A stretch of DNA of 64,000 bases from Streptomyces noursei ATCC 11455 (GCF_001704275.1 NZ_CP011533.1:3100001-3164000); one strand, 5' to 3'; counted from the stretch's first letter, positions 1 through 8,563 are shown. A program made the numbers and translations. The notes: generated by a model from the sequence alone, not told the origin.

Positions 1-555
1 GTCTGTCCGTTCCTCTCTGCGTGCTCCGCTCTGTGCGCTCCTCCCTGTGCGTGCGTCGTTCGGTGTTTTGCTGGGTGCCTCCTTCTGGTGTGGCGGGGTG
101 CGACAGGAATCGATGGTGATGCGCTCGTGCGGCCGCGGGGGCAAGCCTGCCCGGGCGGAGAAGGCAGCGAAGCAGCCAAAGGAGACGTAGAAGGAGCCCT
201 ACGGGGCCTGCTCGATCTGGCGGGTTGAAGTCGGGCGTTGGCGTCGCCGTCCGGTGGGTGGGCAGGGCGGCTCGGGCAAGCTGTGACACGACGCGGTGGA
301 TGCGGTGCATGCCGTGGACGCAGTGGATGCCGTTACTGGGGCATGTGGGGCCGTTGAGTCGGTGGCTCGGCAAGGCCCGGCCGGTCCGGGTTCCTTCGGT
401 GTCGGCGACAGCAGGCGCCGGGACCTCCCCCGGCGTCGAGCCGCGGTGCCGGGCCGGGCGAAAGGCGTCGGCCGGTCGAGGCGCGCCCGGCCGGGACGGA
501 GTCGCGCAGCGCGGCGTGGGGCGACCGGCGGCCGGCGGGGATGAGCGCCCGGCCG
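1..555. other. Left-edge region without a supported gene
   Basis: I see no convincing gene here. Open frames exist, as everywhere in DNA this rich in G+C, but none has a plausible ribosome binding site, a recognisable domain or a normal amino-acid composition. The left end (1-110) is pyrimidine-rich on the plus strand. A four-unit 9-bp tandem repeat lies at 296-331. The first recognisable gene ends at 556 on the minus strand. Confidence 0.5.
296..331 (+). repeat. Four-copy 9-bp tandem repeat
   Basis: Four consecutive 9-bp units with the pattern GTGSAYGCN (GTGGATGCG, GTGCATGCC, GTGGACGCA, GTGGATGCC) run from 296 to 331. Read in one plus frame they would encode V(D/H)A repeats, but there is no supported gene around them. 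Confidence 0.6.
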
Positions 556-978
556 TCAGCGGGCGAGGGCGGTGACCTCGACCTCTATTCGCCACTCCGG
601 CTGGGCCAGCGACGAGACTTCGAGCAAGGTGTCCGCGGGATAGGGCTCGGACAGGAACTCCTCGCGCAGGGTGATGACATGGGCGAGGTTGGCGGCCATG
701 TCCGTGACGAAGATGCCGACCTTCACCACATCGGCGAGCGACGCCCCGGCCTCGGCGAGGACCCGCTCGACGTTCGCGAACGCCTGACGGCCCTGGGCCA
801 GGAAGTCGTCCGAGACGGTCCGCCCCTGCTCATCGATCCCCGCCTGACCGGATACGTGGATCAGCCCGCCGGCCTTGATGGCCTGTGAAATCTTGTACGG
901 CTCATACCAGTCCGGCGTGGTCGCAATCCGCTGGATCCCTTGGACGCTTCCCGCTTCCGCGACATCCGTCGACGACAT
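556..978 (-). CDS. RidA family protein (enamine/imine deaminase-like)
   Basis: A 140-residue protein of the RidA/YjgF/UK114 family, small trimeric cytosolic proteins. Archetypal members hydrolyse reactive enamines and imines made by PLP enzymes; members outside the archetypal group often have other or unknown reactions. Visible family features are VSGQAGID at residues 42-49 and the C-terminal PEWRIEVEVTALA, whose Arg130 sits where the substrate-carboxylate arginine of RidA is expected. I chose the ATG at 978 (MSSTDV) because the open frame upstream to 1026 runs into the probable regulatory palindrome and lacks a better RBS. The gene is divergent from a MarR-type regulator, which suggests that the regulator controls it. 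Confidence 0.85.
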   Translation of the reverse strand: MSSTDVAEAGSVQGIQRIATTPDWYEPYKISQAIKAGGLIHVSGQAGIDEQGRTVSDDFLAQGRQAFANVERVLAEAGASLADVVKVGIFVTDMAANLAHVITLREEFLSEPYPADTLLEVSSLAQPEWRIEVEVTALAR

Positions 979-1022
979 GACGCTCCCCCTCGAATTTCCA
1001 TGTGCGCGCATCCCTTGCATGC

Positions 1023-1047
1023 ACATACATAAGTTTCAGATGCATGT
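1023..1047. promoter_or_regulatory. Candidate MarR-type operator between ridA-like gene and regulator
   Basis: An inverted repeat ACATACAT-N9-ATGCATGT (7 of 8 positions symmetric) lies in the 166-bp space between the divergent RidA and MarR genes. A perfect TTGACA, read on the minus strand, is at 1060-1055, so the palindrome would sit within the promoter of the RidA-like gene. The size and symmetry fit MarR-family operators. This is inference from position and shape; no binding evidence is available. Confidence 0.45.
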
Positions 1048-1144
1048 ACGCTGCTGTCAAGAGTTCAGTCGGAAACGCCTCGGAACGCCGGAGAGCAAAG
1101 CCGGACAGGCCGGCTGCCAGAAGAGAACAGAAGAGAGCGGAACG

Positions 1145-1552
1145 ATGGACGCGGAGCACTGGGACCGGTTCGGAGCACTGCACACACGCATCGAGCAGGA
1201 GCTGGCGAAGGCGCTGCAACAGCACCACCGACTCGGCCTCTCCGAGTACCGCGCGCTGGCTCGTCTGGCGGATTCGGAGGACGGCGAACTGCGGATGCAG
1301 GAACTCGCCGATCTGATCGGCCTCAACCAGAGTTCGGTCAGCCGACTCGCCTCGCGTCTGGAGTCGTCCGGCCTGACCCGCCGGGACCTGTGCCCCGACG
1401 ACCGGCGCGGTGTCTACAGCGTGATCACCGACGAAGGCCGCGAGATGCGGAGCAGGGCGCGCCCGACGTACGACAGTGCTCTGCGCACCGCCCTCGACGC
1501 CGCCGCCGAAGACGGTCTGCTCGGCCCCCTGGTGAAGTCCCTGCGGTCCTAG
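1145..1552 (+). CDS. MarR family winged-helix transcriptional regulator
   Basis: A 135-residue MarR-type regulator. The helix-turn-helix covers roughly residues 50-75 (MQELADLIGLNQSSVSRLAS) and is followed by the wing DLCPDDRRGVYSVIT at 81-95, with the conserved D-x-R of the family. The dimerisation helices are the N-terminal 1-45 and the C-terminal 100-130. I start it at ATG 1145 because homology begins there and AGAGCGGAACG upstream gives a moderate RBS. It is transcribed away from the RidA-like gene, and its stop codon is separated by a single base from the start of the next gene, so the two are probably co-translated. It likely controls both directions through the palindrome at 1023-1047. 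Confidence 0.88.
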   Translation: MDAEHWDRFGALHTRIEQELAKALQQHHRLGLSEYRALARLADSEDGELRMQELADLIGLNQSSVSRLASRLESSGLTRRDLCPDDRRGVYSVITDEGREMRSRARPTYDSALRTALDAAAEDGLLGPLVKSLRS

Positions 1553-1553
1553 C

Positions 1554-2723
1554 ATGGCGGATGTGCAGTCGAGCGCAGAGCCCCCGGTGCCCCTCGGTTC
1601 CCACGAGCGCGGCCGCGAGATCGACGCGCTCACGGAGTTCGACCGGGTCGCCGCGGCCGGCAGGCTCGCCGGATATCGCATCCGCTCCCTCGACCTGACG
1701 GACCGTACGTTCGCCCTGCTCACCACGGACACCGCAGATTCCGTCTTCCTCGGCTGCGCGATGGAACCGGACGCCGCCGTGAAGGTACGCGCCGGTGGCG
1801 CCCTGGTCTTCCCGCCGGCTCCGGGCCTGCCGTTCGACCCCTATCGCGGCACGCTCTACACCCCGGACGAACTCTTCGCGGGGCTGCTCGACGCCGGCTA
1901 CGACGCCACCCCGGACGCTCGCACCTACCGCTGGTACCAGGAGGCGAAGGCGACCGGCGATGTGGTCGCCGGCATGCTGCGCAGCATCCACGACGACACC
2001 GTTTCCGACGCCCTCGACGAATATCTCGCCGGGGCACGCGTGGTGGGGGTCCTGGGTGGGCACGCCCTGGAGCGCGGTTCCGCAGCCTATGCGGGCGCAG
2101 CCACGCTGGGGCGGCGGCTCGGCCGCACCGGCATGACCATCGCGACCGGCGGCGGCCCTGGTGCGATGGAGGCGGCGAACCTCGGGGCGTACGCCGCGCC
2201 GTTCGAGGACGCCATGCTCGACGAAGCGCTGGACCTCCTCTCCACGACCCGGCGCTTCAGACCCTCGGTCACGGCATGGGCGAGCGTCGCGTACGAAGTG
2301 CTCCGGAACTGGCCGGGCGGCGGAACGTCCATCTCCATGCCCACCTGGTGCTACGGGCACGAGCCTCCGAATGCCTTTGCCACCCACATCGCGAAGTACT
2401 TCGCGAACGCGCTGCGCGAGGAGGGGCTGCTGGCCCGGTCCAACGCCGGCGTGGTGTTCCTGCCCGGTGCGGCGGGGACCGTGCAGGAGGTCTTCGACGC
2501 CGCGACCCTCAACTACTACCGGTCGGACAGCGGGCCGACCCCCATGGTGCTGGTGGACCGCGAGTACTGGACGGAGACGCTGCCGGCCTGGCCCCTGCTC
2601 CGGACGCTGGCGACCGGACACCCGATGACGACCCGGATCGCCTTGGTCGATTCCGTCGACGATGTTCCGGAGGCGCTGACCCACCTCACCGCTGCCGCGA
2701 CCGACCCTGACGGCCCTCGCTGA
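1554..2723 (+). CDS. LOG family / Rossmann-fold nucleotide-binding protein
   Basis: A 389-residue protein whose second half has the two signature motifs of the LOG (lysine decarboxylase-like) fold: GGGPGAME at residues 199-206 and PGAAGTVQE at 304-312, near-canonical PGGxGTxxE. Characterised LOG proteins are cytokinin-riboside 5'-monophosphate phosphoribohydrolases that cleave nucleoside monophosphates. Here the core sits behind about 160 extra N-terminal residues that I cannot assign, so this long bacterial subgroup may have another substrate. The ATG at 1554 follows the MarR stop by one base, which indicates coupling. The combination of LOG protein, MarR regulator and RidA-like enzyme suggests one small regulated unit; its inducer is unknown. 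Confidence 0.75.
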   Translation: MADVQSSAEPPVPLGSHERGREIDALTEFDRVAAAGRLAGYRIRSLDLTDRTFALLTTDTADSVFLGCAMEPDAAVKVRAGGALVFPPAPGLPFDPYRGTLYTPDELFAGLLDAGYDATPDARTYRWYQEAKATGDVVAGMLRSIHDDTVSDALDEYLAGARVVGVLGGHALERGSAAYAGAATLGRRLGRTGMTIATGGGPGAMEAANLGAYAAPFEDAMLDEALDLLSTTRRFRPSVTAWASVAYEVLRNWPGGGTSISMPTWCYGHEPPNAFATHIAKYFANALREEGLLARSNAGVVFLPGAAGTVQEVFDAATLNYYRSDSGPTPMVLVDREYWTETLPAWPLLRTLATGHPMTTRIALVDSVDDVPEALTHLTAAATDPDGPR

Positions 2724-2936
2724 CTGTCGCTCCCCGGTTGCCGTTCCCGGCGGCCGCGCAGGAGCCCCGGGGGCCGACGGGGAGCCTCGTCTGGAGCCCG
2801 CCATGGTCGCGCGTTCTGTACCCCGACCTTCGTCGACTGGAGAACTTTTCACCCACTGAGGCAACTCACATCCCGAAATGCGCGTCTGCCAAGCCAGGTA
2901 ATGAACAGGTAATGCGGCACGCGAACGGAGCCCTCG

Positions 2937-3998
2937 GTGATCATCGGCCTTCTGACGGCCATAGCAGCGTCCGTCTGCTATGGCACCGGTTCGGTCCTGC
3001 AGGCGGTGGGCTCGCGGAAGTCCGCGCGCCGGGAGGCCGCGAAGGCCACCGGTGGCGCCGTCACCCAGCACGGTGGCCCCAGCCTGTCGTCCACCGCCAA
3101 GGCAGCCGTGACCTGGGAATTCATGGTCGGCACCGTGCTGGACTTCATAGGCTTCGGACTGGGTGCGCTCGCGGCGCGGCTGCTGCCGCTGTTCCTTTCG
3201 CAGACCGTGATCAGCGCCAACCTCGTGATCACGGCGGTACTCAGCATCAAGCTCCTCAACATCCGGCTCACCCGTAACGAATGGGTCTCCATCGGCGTGG
3301 TCTGCTCGGCGCTGGTGCTGCTGGCCACCGCCGCCGGGCCGGAGGGCAGCGGCCACACTCCGATCGGCACCCACTGGTGGCTGCTGGTGGCCTCGGTCGT
3401 GATCATCGGTGGAGGCACCCTGATCGTGCGGCTGCTCGGCGGACGGGCGGCGATCCTCGCGGGTCTGCTGTCCGGCCTGGGCTTCGGCGCGCTCGGCGTC
3501 GGCGTACGCGTGCTGAACGGTGTGGATCCGTTCCATCTGCCCTCCCTTCTCGGCGATCCGGCGCTGTACGCGATCCTGGTCGCGGGCATCGGCGGCATGT
3601 ATCTCCACACGGTCGCCCTGCAGATCGGTTCGGTGAACGGGGCCACGGCGGCTCTGGTGGTGGGCGAGACCGTCGTGCCCGGAATCCTCGGCGTGCTGTG
3701 GCTGGGGGACTCCTCTCGTCCGGGCTTCGCCTGGATGGCGATCCTCGGCTTCGTGGTCGCTGTGGCCGGGGCCGTCGCGGTCGCCTGGTTCGGCGAGCCG
3801 GAGACGGCCCCGGAACAGGGGGCGGATCAGCAGGTACGGAAGGCGGGATCCGGTCCGGATACGGGCGCCGATCCGGCGTCGGGGGCGGACCGCGAAAGCG
3901 TGTCGGGGCAGGAGTCCGGCTGGACGGGCCCGGACGGCGGCAAGCCCGCCGGCGCCGACAGTTCTTCTGCGGAGAGGGCGCGTCAGGCGGCAGTGTGA
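2937..3998 (+). CDS. DMT/EamA-type integral membrane transporter
   Basis: A 353-residue membrane protein with about ten hydrophobic helices between residues 1 and 285, starting MIIGLLTAIAASVCYG with no cleavable signal. The pattern fits the drug/metabolite transporter superfamily; the substrate cannot be told. After the last helix comes a hydrophilic tail of about 65 residues rich in Gly, Ala, Asp and Ser, probably cytoplasmic and disordered. The start is GTG 2937, with GGAG at 2927-2930 as RBS. The upstream gap (2724-2936) contains two direct copies of CAGGTAATG just before the RBS. The gene converges on the glycosyltransferase that ends at 4123. Confidence 0.8.
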   Translation: MIIGLLTAIAASVCYGTGSVLQAVGSRKSARREAAKATGGAVTQHGGPSLSSTAKAAVTWEFMVGTVLDFIGFGLGALAARLLPLFLSQTVISANLVITAVLSIKLLNIRLTRNEWVSIGVVCSALVLLATAAGPEGSGHTPIGTHWWLLVASVVIIGGGTLIVRLLGGRAAILAGLLSGLGFGALGVGVRVLNGVDPFHLPSLLGDPALYAILVAGIGGMYLHTVALQIGSVNGATAALVVGETVVPGILGVLWLGDSSRPGFAWMAILGFVVAVAGAVAVAWFGEPETAPEQGADQQVRKAGSGPDTGADPASGADRESVSGQESGWTGPDGGKPAGADSSSAERARQAAV

Positions 3999-4122
3999 GC
4001 CGCTGCCGGCGCCGAGGGTGAGCCTCCTCGCCACGGCCCGTCGTACGCGGTGGGGCGCATGGTCATCTCGGACGTCGCCGGCACCGGAGTGGGACGGCGG
4101 GTTCCCCGGCCCCCGCGATCGT

Positions 4123-4998
4123 TCATGGGTCTCTGGCCAGCAAACGGGCCAGTCGCTCGTAGGAACGGTCCCAGCCCCACTCTTCCGCCACCCAGGCCCG
4201 CCCCTTCTCTCCCATCGCCCGCGCGGCTTCCGGGGTGGTCAACAGGGCTATCAGCCGCTCGGCCACGACATCCGGGCTTCGACCGTCGATGACGTGTCCC
4301 GTCTCCCCGTCGCGGACGGTATCGGGTGCGCCTCCCGAATCGCCGACCAGTACGGGGAGCCCGGCAGCCGCCGCCTCCAGGAAGACGATTCCCAACCCCT
4401 CGACCTCAAGTCCGCGCCGCCGGCCGGCGAGGCCGTAGCGCTCGCGTACGGCACGCCCGTCGAGCCCGGGGCGGAAGGCTTCGGAATCGACTCCGGGGAC
4501 GAGTCGCGCCATGCGGCCCGCGGCGGCGGGCCCGATTGCGGACGCTATCGGTCCCCGGGTGCTCGCACCGAGGTATGTCACCGCATCCGTCGCCGCACCG
4601 ATCCTACGGAGCAGCGAACGAGCCCCAGGGGTGCGTGCCCACCAGACCTCGTGTCCGTGTGTGGTGGCCACGATCCTGGCCGCTCCCGTTTCCCGCCGCA
4701 GTCGCGCGGCCATCAGTCCGAGCGGCGCCGCGGCCCCGAACCACACGCTGTCACATGCGTATCGGCGGGCGAGAGCAGCGGCACGGGACGTGATGCGGGG
4801 CGTAGGGAGCAGCATCGGGGCCGGATCGCGGATCACCGGGAAGGGCAGTGCGGCGTCATGGGCCGGCGCCCCGGGTTCGGACGACGTGTAGACGACCACC
4901 GCATCGTGCGGGAAGCGGGTGGCCATGGCATGGACGAAGGTTTCGATACCGCCTTGGCGCGGCGGGAAGTCGTTGGTGACGATCAGCGTGCGGCTCAT
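4123..4998 (-). CDS. PimB-like GT4 glycosyltransferase with internal deletion
   Basis: A 291-residue GT-B fold family-4 glycosyltransferase resembling the actinobacterial mannosyltransferase PimB'. The N-terminal domain is complete (GGIETFVHAMA at 16-26, THGHEVWW at 113-120, VPGVDSEAFRPG at 168-179). At residues 190-193 the sequence jumps from RERYGLAG straight to RRRGLEVEGLGIVFLE. Family members of about 380 residues have roughly 90 residues here, including the SRLxxRKG strand with the Arg and Lys that bind the donor phosphates. The EX7E pair (Glu200, Glu208) and the C-terminal GDSGGAPDTV remain. The reading frame is preserved, but the enzyme is very probably inactive. It overlaps the upstream GT87-like gene by ATGA, so the pair was one unit. 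Confidence 0.75.
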   Translation of the reverse strand: MSRTLIVTNDFPPRQGGIETFVHAMATRFPHDAVVVYTSSEPGAPAHDAALPFPVIRDPAPMLLPTPRITSRAAALARRYACDSVWFGAAAPLGLMAARLRRETGAARIVATTHGHEVWWARTPGARSLLRRIGAATDAVTYLGASTRGPIASAIGPAAAGRMARLVPGVDSEAFRPGLDGRAVRERYGLAGRRRGLEVEGLGIVFLEAAAAGLPVLVGDSGGAPDTVRDGETGHVIDGRSPDVVAERLIALLTTPEAARAMGEKGRAWVAEEWGWDRSYERLARLLARDP

Positions 4999-6515
4999 GG
5001 AGCCGTCTCCTCTCCAGGTTCGGGGTCGGCTCGCTTCCGGCCCACTCCGTCCGCCGTCTGCACAGGGCAGTTCAAAGGTCTTTCGCCGCAGCGACGTTCG
5101 CGGTCGTCGGTCCGACGCTGGTGCGGACGGGGAACTGCGCCGGGTCGGGAGTGCCGGGGTGGGGCGGTCCGCGTCGCGGAGTCCACCAGGGGCCGGGACG
5201 GCGAGCAGTGACCGGCTGGCGTGCGTGATCCGGCCGCGGCATGCGCCAGGCGCGGCCATGCCCAGAGCACCAGGGGATAGACGAGGTACCCGAAGCGGGT
5301 GGCCGGCATCAGTGCCATGGCGAGCGCGAGCCCCATCGCCAGGCGATCGGCCGCCGCCGGCACCGTCCGCGGCGGCCGGATCAACAGCGACGCGGCGATA
5401 CCGAGGGCCGCCACCGCGAGCAGCACCATCGCGATGAGCGTCCCGCCGGGAACATAGGCGGCCAGGAGTCGCCCGGGCAGTGGGCTTTCGGCAGGTGATG
5501 CCGTCGTCCCCAACCCCAGCGGGAACGCCAGGACGTTCTCGGCGAAGCCACGGGGGTCGATCAGCAAGAAAGGGAGCACCGCTGTCGCCACCGCGAGCAT
5601 GGCGGTGGCGCCACAGGCGAGGGCCTGACGTCGGCCATGGCGGGCGGCCACGAGGGCAAGTGCGACCGGCACGGCGGGCCAGGCCGTCCACTTCAACGCT
5701 GCCGCGATGCCCAGCAAGAGCCCCGCGCGCACCGGCTTTCCGCGGCCGGCCGTGGCCAGTCCCCAACACATCAGGCCGATGACCGGGAGGTCGATGCCGC
5801 CGACGACCAGCGGCAAGGCCACCAGAGGGCAGGCCGCCAGCCACAGCGCGGCAGACACGCTGTCTCGGCGGAATGCGCCGCGAGGCCCCGTCCCGCGATC
5901 GGGGGCGGTCCGAGCGCTGCGGACGAGCGTGGCCACCGCGCCGGCCGTCGACAAGAAGAACGTTCCGGCCATCCACCATCGGGCGTCCGTCAACGGCCCG
6001 TCACCGAACAGCGCGTGCGGCAGGCCGAAGACCGCCATGCCCGGCAGATACGGATTGTGGCCCGCGACGGTGGCGGGCGCGGGTATGTAGGGACTGCCGG
6101 AGTGCAGCAGCAGGTCGCCCGAGCGCTGGACGACCGCCACTTCGAGCTGTGCGCTGCCGGCCAGTACGAGAAGGAGAAGCGGCAGGCCCACCGCCCCCAC
6201 CACGGCAAGCACCAGGGGCAGTCGAGTGCTGATCGTGGGGGCGCGCGGTGTGCCCCACCGTCTCGCGCGGAGCGCCGTGACCACCGCGGCGCAGCCGTAG
6301 CCGGCCGCCGCGATGAGACCCCACGTGCGGTGCGGAGGAAGGCTGGTGAGCAATCCGAGGCCGAGCGCGGCGACCGCGCACGCGCTCCACACCCATACCT
6401 CGTGGTTCCTGTGTCCGCGGGTCCCACCGTCCGAACGCCACGGTGCGCGCGCAGCCCGCAGCGACGCACGACACGACGCCAATTCCCTTTTCTGAAACGC
6501 AAGTTGATTCTTCAT
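4995..6515 (-). CDS. GT87-like polytopic membrane mannosyltransferase
   Basis: A 506-residue integral membrane protein with about ten to twelve hydrophobic segments between residues 40 and 430, and a long extracytoplasmic loop near residues 135-165 containing SPYIPAPATVAGHNPYLPG. The shape and the N-P-Y region fit the GT-C superfamily polyprenol-phosphate-mannose-dependent alpha-mannosyltransferases (GT87/DUF2029) used for actinobacterial lipoglycans. The C-terminal 75 residues are hydrophilic and Arg/Pro-rich. The start is ATG 6515, preceded by GGGAG. It overlaps the PimB-like gene downstream, which suggests a shared envelope-glycolipid role. The donor and acceptor are inferred from the family only. 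Confidence 0.7.
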   Translation of the reverse strand: MKNQLAFQKRELASCRASLRAARAPWRSDGGTRGHRNHEVWVWSACAVAALGLGLLTSLPPHRTWGLIAAAGYGCAAVVTALRARRWGTPRAPTISTRLPLVLAVVGAVGLPLLLLVLAGSAQLEVAVVQRSGDLLLHSGSPYIPAPATVAGHNPYLPGMAVFGLPHALFGDGPLTDARWWMAGTFFLSTAGAVATLVRSARTAPDRGTGPRGAFRRDSVSAALWLAACPLVALPLVVGGIDLPVIGLMCWGLATAGRGKPVRAGLLLGIAAALKWTAWPAVPVALALVAARHGRRQALACGATAMLAVATAVLPFLLIDPRGFAENVLAFPLGLGTTASPAESPLPGRLLAAYVPGGTLIAMVLLAVAALGIAASLLIRPPRTVPAAADRLAMGLALAMALMPATRFGYLVYPLVLWAWPRLAHAAAGSRTPAGHCSPSRPLVDSATRTAPPRHSRPGAVPRPHQRRTDDRERRCGERPLNCPVQTADGVGRKRADPEPGEETAP

Positions 6516-6604
6516 GACGCTCCCGTCCTCGCCTTGATCACGAGGCTATGGACGGTCGGATCACGCGGCGTCAAACGAGCAACCTAACTTCGGCGTCAAC
6601 CCGT

Positions 6605-6617
6605 GGCATGACATGCC
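6605..6617. promoter_or_regulatory. Perfect 13-bp palindrome GGCATGACATGCC
   Basis: A perfect palindrome centred on one A lies between the divergent GT87-like gene and the histidine kinase gene. It could be an operator for either promoter. I see no consensus -10 and -35 pair that would decide which. Confidence 0.3.
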
Positions 6618-6676
6618 GATCGTGGATCAACCCGTGCTGCGATGCGGCTGCCACCGCGAGCCGAAAAAATAGCGGC

Positions 6677-7831
6677 ATGAGCACTTCTCTCCGGCAGCGG
6701 CTGCGCACATGGGTCGCGTCGCCGTTCTATCCCTGGATCTCCGGCGGGGCGCTCACGGCGTTCGCGGCCGTGGAGCTGCTGGTCGTGCCGCGGCACTCAC
6801 TGGTGATCGCGCTCGGCGTGCTGCTGTCCGCGGCGGCGCTGGCGTGGCGGCGTTCCCATCCGGCCACCGCGGCGCTCTCGGCCGCAGCGGTCCTGGTCAG
6901 TTTCGCTGCCGGGACGGACCTCTATATCGCGGCGGCCGTCAGCGGCCTCATGGCGTGCTACGCCCTCGGCCGCCACCGCGTGGCGCATCCGGCGCTGCTC
7001 GTCGGCGGCGGCTCGGCACTCTCCCTCGCGGTGAACGTCTGGCACATCGTCTCCTGGCACCCGAGGTCCTACTCTCTCGATCTGCTCGCCGAGTGGTTCG
7101 TGCTGACCGTCGCGATCCTGGCGGCTGTCTCGATGGGTGACGCGGTACGCGCGCGCGAGGAGACACAGCGGGAGCGGGCGGCGGCGCAGGCTCGGGTCCT
7201 CGCGATGGAGCGGCGGCAGGCCGCCGAGGCCGAACGGGCGGCGATCGCCCGCGAGTTGCACGACGTCGTCTCGCACTCGGTCTCGGTGATCGCGGTGCAG
7301 GCGGAGAGCGCCACCTACACCACGCCGGACCTGTCGCCGCAGGCCCGCGAGGGTTTCCAGCAGATCGCCGCGTCCGCCCGCGCGTCGATGACCGAACTAC
7401 GCCGGCTGCTGGGCGTGCTGCGGACGGACCCTCAGGACCGCACCGGTACGGCACCGCAGCCGACGCTGGAAGCGCTGGGTGATCTGATAGCGCAGCACCG
7501 GTCGGTGGGCGGCGAGGTGGAGCTGCGGATCAGCGGAGACCGGGTCGAATTGCCCACGTCCTGTGAGCTTTCCGCGTATCGCATCGTGCAGGAGGGGCTG
7601 ACCAATGTGCGCCGGCATGCCCCGGGAGCCCACGCGGTGGTGGAGATCGACTACCGGCCGGACCGGCTGGCGGTGCGGATCGCGGACGACGGGCCGGGCC
7701 AGCCGGGCGTGGTCCACTCCGGTCACGGCCTGGCCGGTATGCAGGAGCGGGCGGCGCTGCTCGGCGGGAAGCTCACCGCCAGCCCGGGCCCGGACGGCGG
7801 CTTTCTCGTGGAGGCGGAACTCCCGTGGTGA
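6677..7831 (+). CDS. NarL-type sensor histidine kinase
   Basis: A 384-residue membrane-bound sensor kinase. Four to five hydrophobic segments fill residues 20-155 with no large extracytoplasmic domain, followed by a coiled coil at about 156-190 and the HisKA_3 phosphorylation motif ERAAIARELHDVVSHS with phospho-acceptor His195. The C-terminal HATPase domain carries the N box (YRIVQEGLTNVRRHA) and the G boxes (IADDGPGQPG, GHGLAGMQERAALLGG). The ATG at 6677 is chosen because the longer upstream frame is not family-like. The stop overlaps the response-regulator start, so both are co-translated. The signal is unknown; the topology is that of many actinobacterial DesK-like or VraS-like kinases that sense the membrane. 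Confidence 0.9.
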   Translation: MSTSLRQRLRTWVASPFYPWISGGALTAFAAVELLVVPRHSLVIALGVLLSAAALAWRRSHPATAALSAAAVLVSFAAGTDLYIAAAVSGLMACYALGRHRVAHPALLVGGGSALSLAVNVWHIVSWHPRSYSLDLLAEWFVLTVAILAAVSMGDAVRAREETQRERAAAQARVLAMERRQAAEAERAAIARELHDVVSHSVSVIAVQAESATYTTPDLSPQAREGFQQIAASARASMTELRRLLGVLRTDPQDRTGTAPQPTLEALGDLIAQHRSVGGEVELRISGDRVELPTSCELSAYRIVQEGLTNVRRHAPGAHAVVEIDYRPDRLAVRIADDGPGQPGVVHSGHGLAGMQERAALLGGKLTASPGPDGGFLVEAELPW

Positions 7832-8511
7832 TCAGAGCAATCGTGGCCGACGACCAGGCCATCGTCCGCACCGGGTTCGTCAATCTCCTGGGCACCCAGG
7901 ACGACATCGAGGTGGTGGGCGAGGCCGAGGACGGTGTCCAGGCGGTCCGGATCGCCGCCGAGCAGCGTCCGGACCTCGCGCTGCTCGACATCCGGATGCC
8001 GCACAAGAACGGTATCGAGGCCGCCCGCGAGATCACCCGGGCGTCCGGTGGTGCCACCAAGGCGCTGATGCTGACGACGTTCGGGCTCGACGAGTATGTG
8101 TACGACGCGCTGGCAGCCGGGGCGAGTGGATTCCTGCTGAAGGACACCACGTTTCCCGAACTGCTGCATGCCGTAAGGGTCGTGGCGGAGGGCAATGCGC
8201 TGCTGGCACCCGAGCTGACCAAGCGGTTGGTCGCGGAGTTCGTCAAACAGCGGTCGGCACCGGTTCCCGTGCGCACGGTGGAGGAGCTGACCGGCCGTGA
8301 GGTGGAGGTGCTCGTCCAGATCGCCCAGGGACTGTCCAACGCGGAGATCGCGACCCGACTGACGATCACCGATCACACCGTCAAGACCCACATCAACCGG
8401 CTCTTCACAAAGATGGGCCTCCGTGACCGCGCCCAGGCGGTGATCCTCGCCTACGAGCTGGGGCTGGTCGTCCCGCAAGGCCGACGCCCCGCCCTTCCCC
8501 CACGCCCTTAG
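7825..8511 (+). CDS. NarL/LuxR family response regulator
   Basis: A 228-residue two-domain regulator. The receiver domain occupies residues 1-120, with acidic residues Asp9-Asp10, phospho-acceptor Asp55 (LALLDIRMP) and the switch lysine in FLLKDTT. A LuxR-type helix-turn-helix follows at about 155-215 (LTGREVEVLVQIAQGLSNAEIA and VKTHINRLFTKMGL). The start is GTG 7825, or the next GTG at 7828; GGAGG at 7810-7814 suits 7825. The gene overlaps the kinase stop and forms its cognate pair. A strong terminator follows at 8517-8563. Confidence 0.9.
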   Translation: MVIRAIVADDQAIVRTGFVNLLGTQDDIEVVGEAEDGVQAVRIAAEQRPDLALLDIRMPHKNGIEAAREITRASGGATKALMLTTFGLDEYVYDALAAGASGFLLKDTTFPELLHAVRVVAEGNALLAPELTKRLVAEFVKQRSAPVPVRTVEELTGREVEVLVQIAQGLSNAEIATRLTITDHTVKTHINRLFTKMGLRDRAQAVILAYELGLVVPQGRRPALPPRP

Positions 8512-8516
8512 GGCGT

Positions 8517-8563
8517 GTCGTCGCCTTCCCGTCGTCGTGCAGGGCAGGCGGGAAGGCGACGAC
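8517..8563. terminator. Bidirectional terminator, 15-bp stem
   Basis: A perfect 15-bp inverted repeat (GTCGTCGCCTTCCCG, 8517-8531, with its complement at 8549-8563) with a 17-nt loop lies between the convergent response regulator and ABC ATPase genes. It has no long T tract, as is usual in Streptomyces. Confidence 0.75.

Noticed and set aside
1425..4034. Long minus-strand open frame (869 codons) over the MarR, LOG and DMT genes
   Set aside because: Its composition is an Arg/Gly/Pro mixture and it opposes three genes with recognisable families.
5000..5979. Extension of the PimB-like frame upstream to 5979 (618 codons in total)
   Set aside because: The extra part opposes nothing but overlaps the GT87-like gene in another frame; homology begins at MSRTLIVTND (4998), which overlaps the upstream stop as ATGA.
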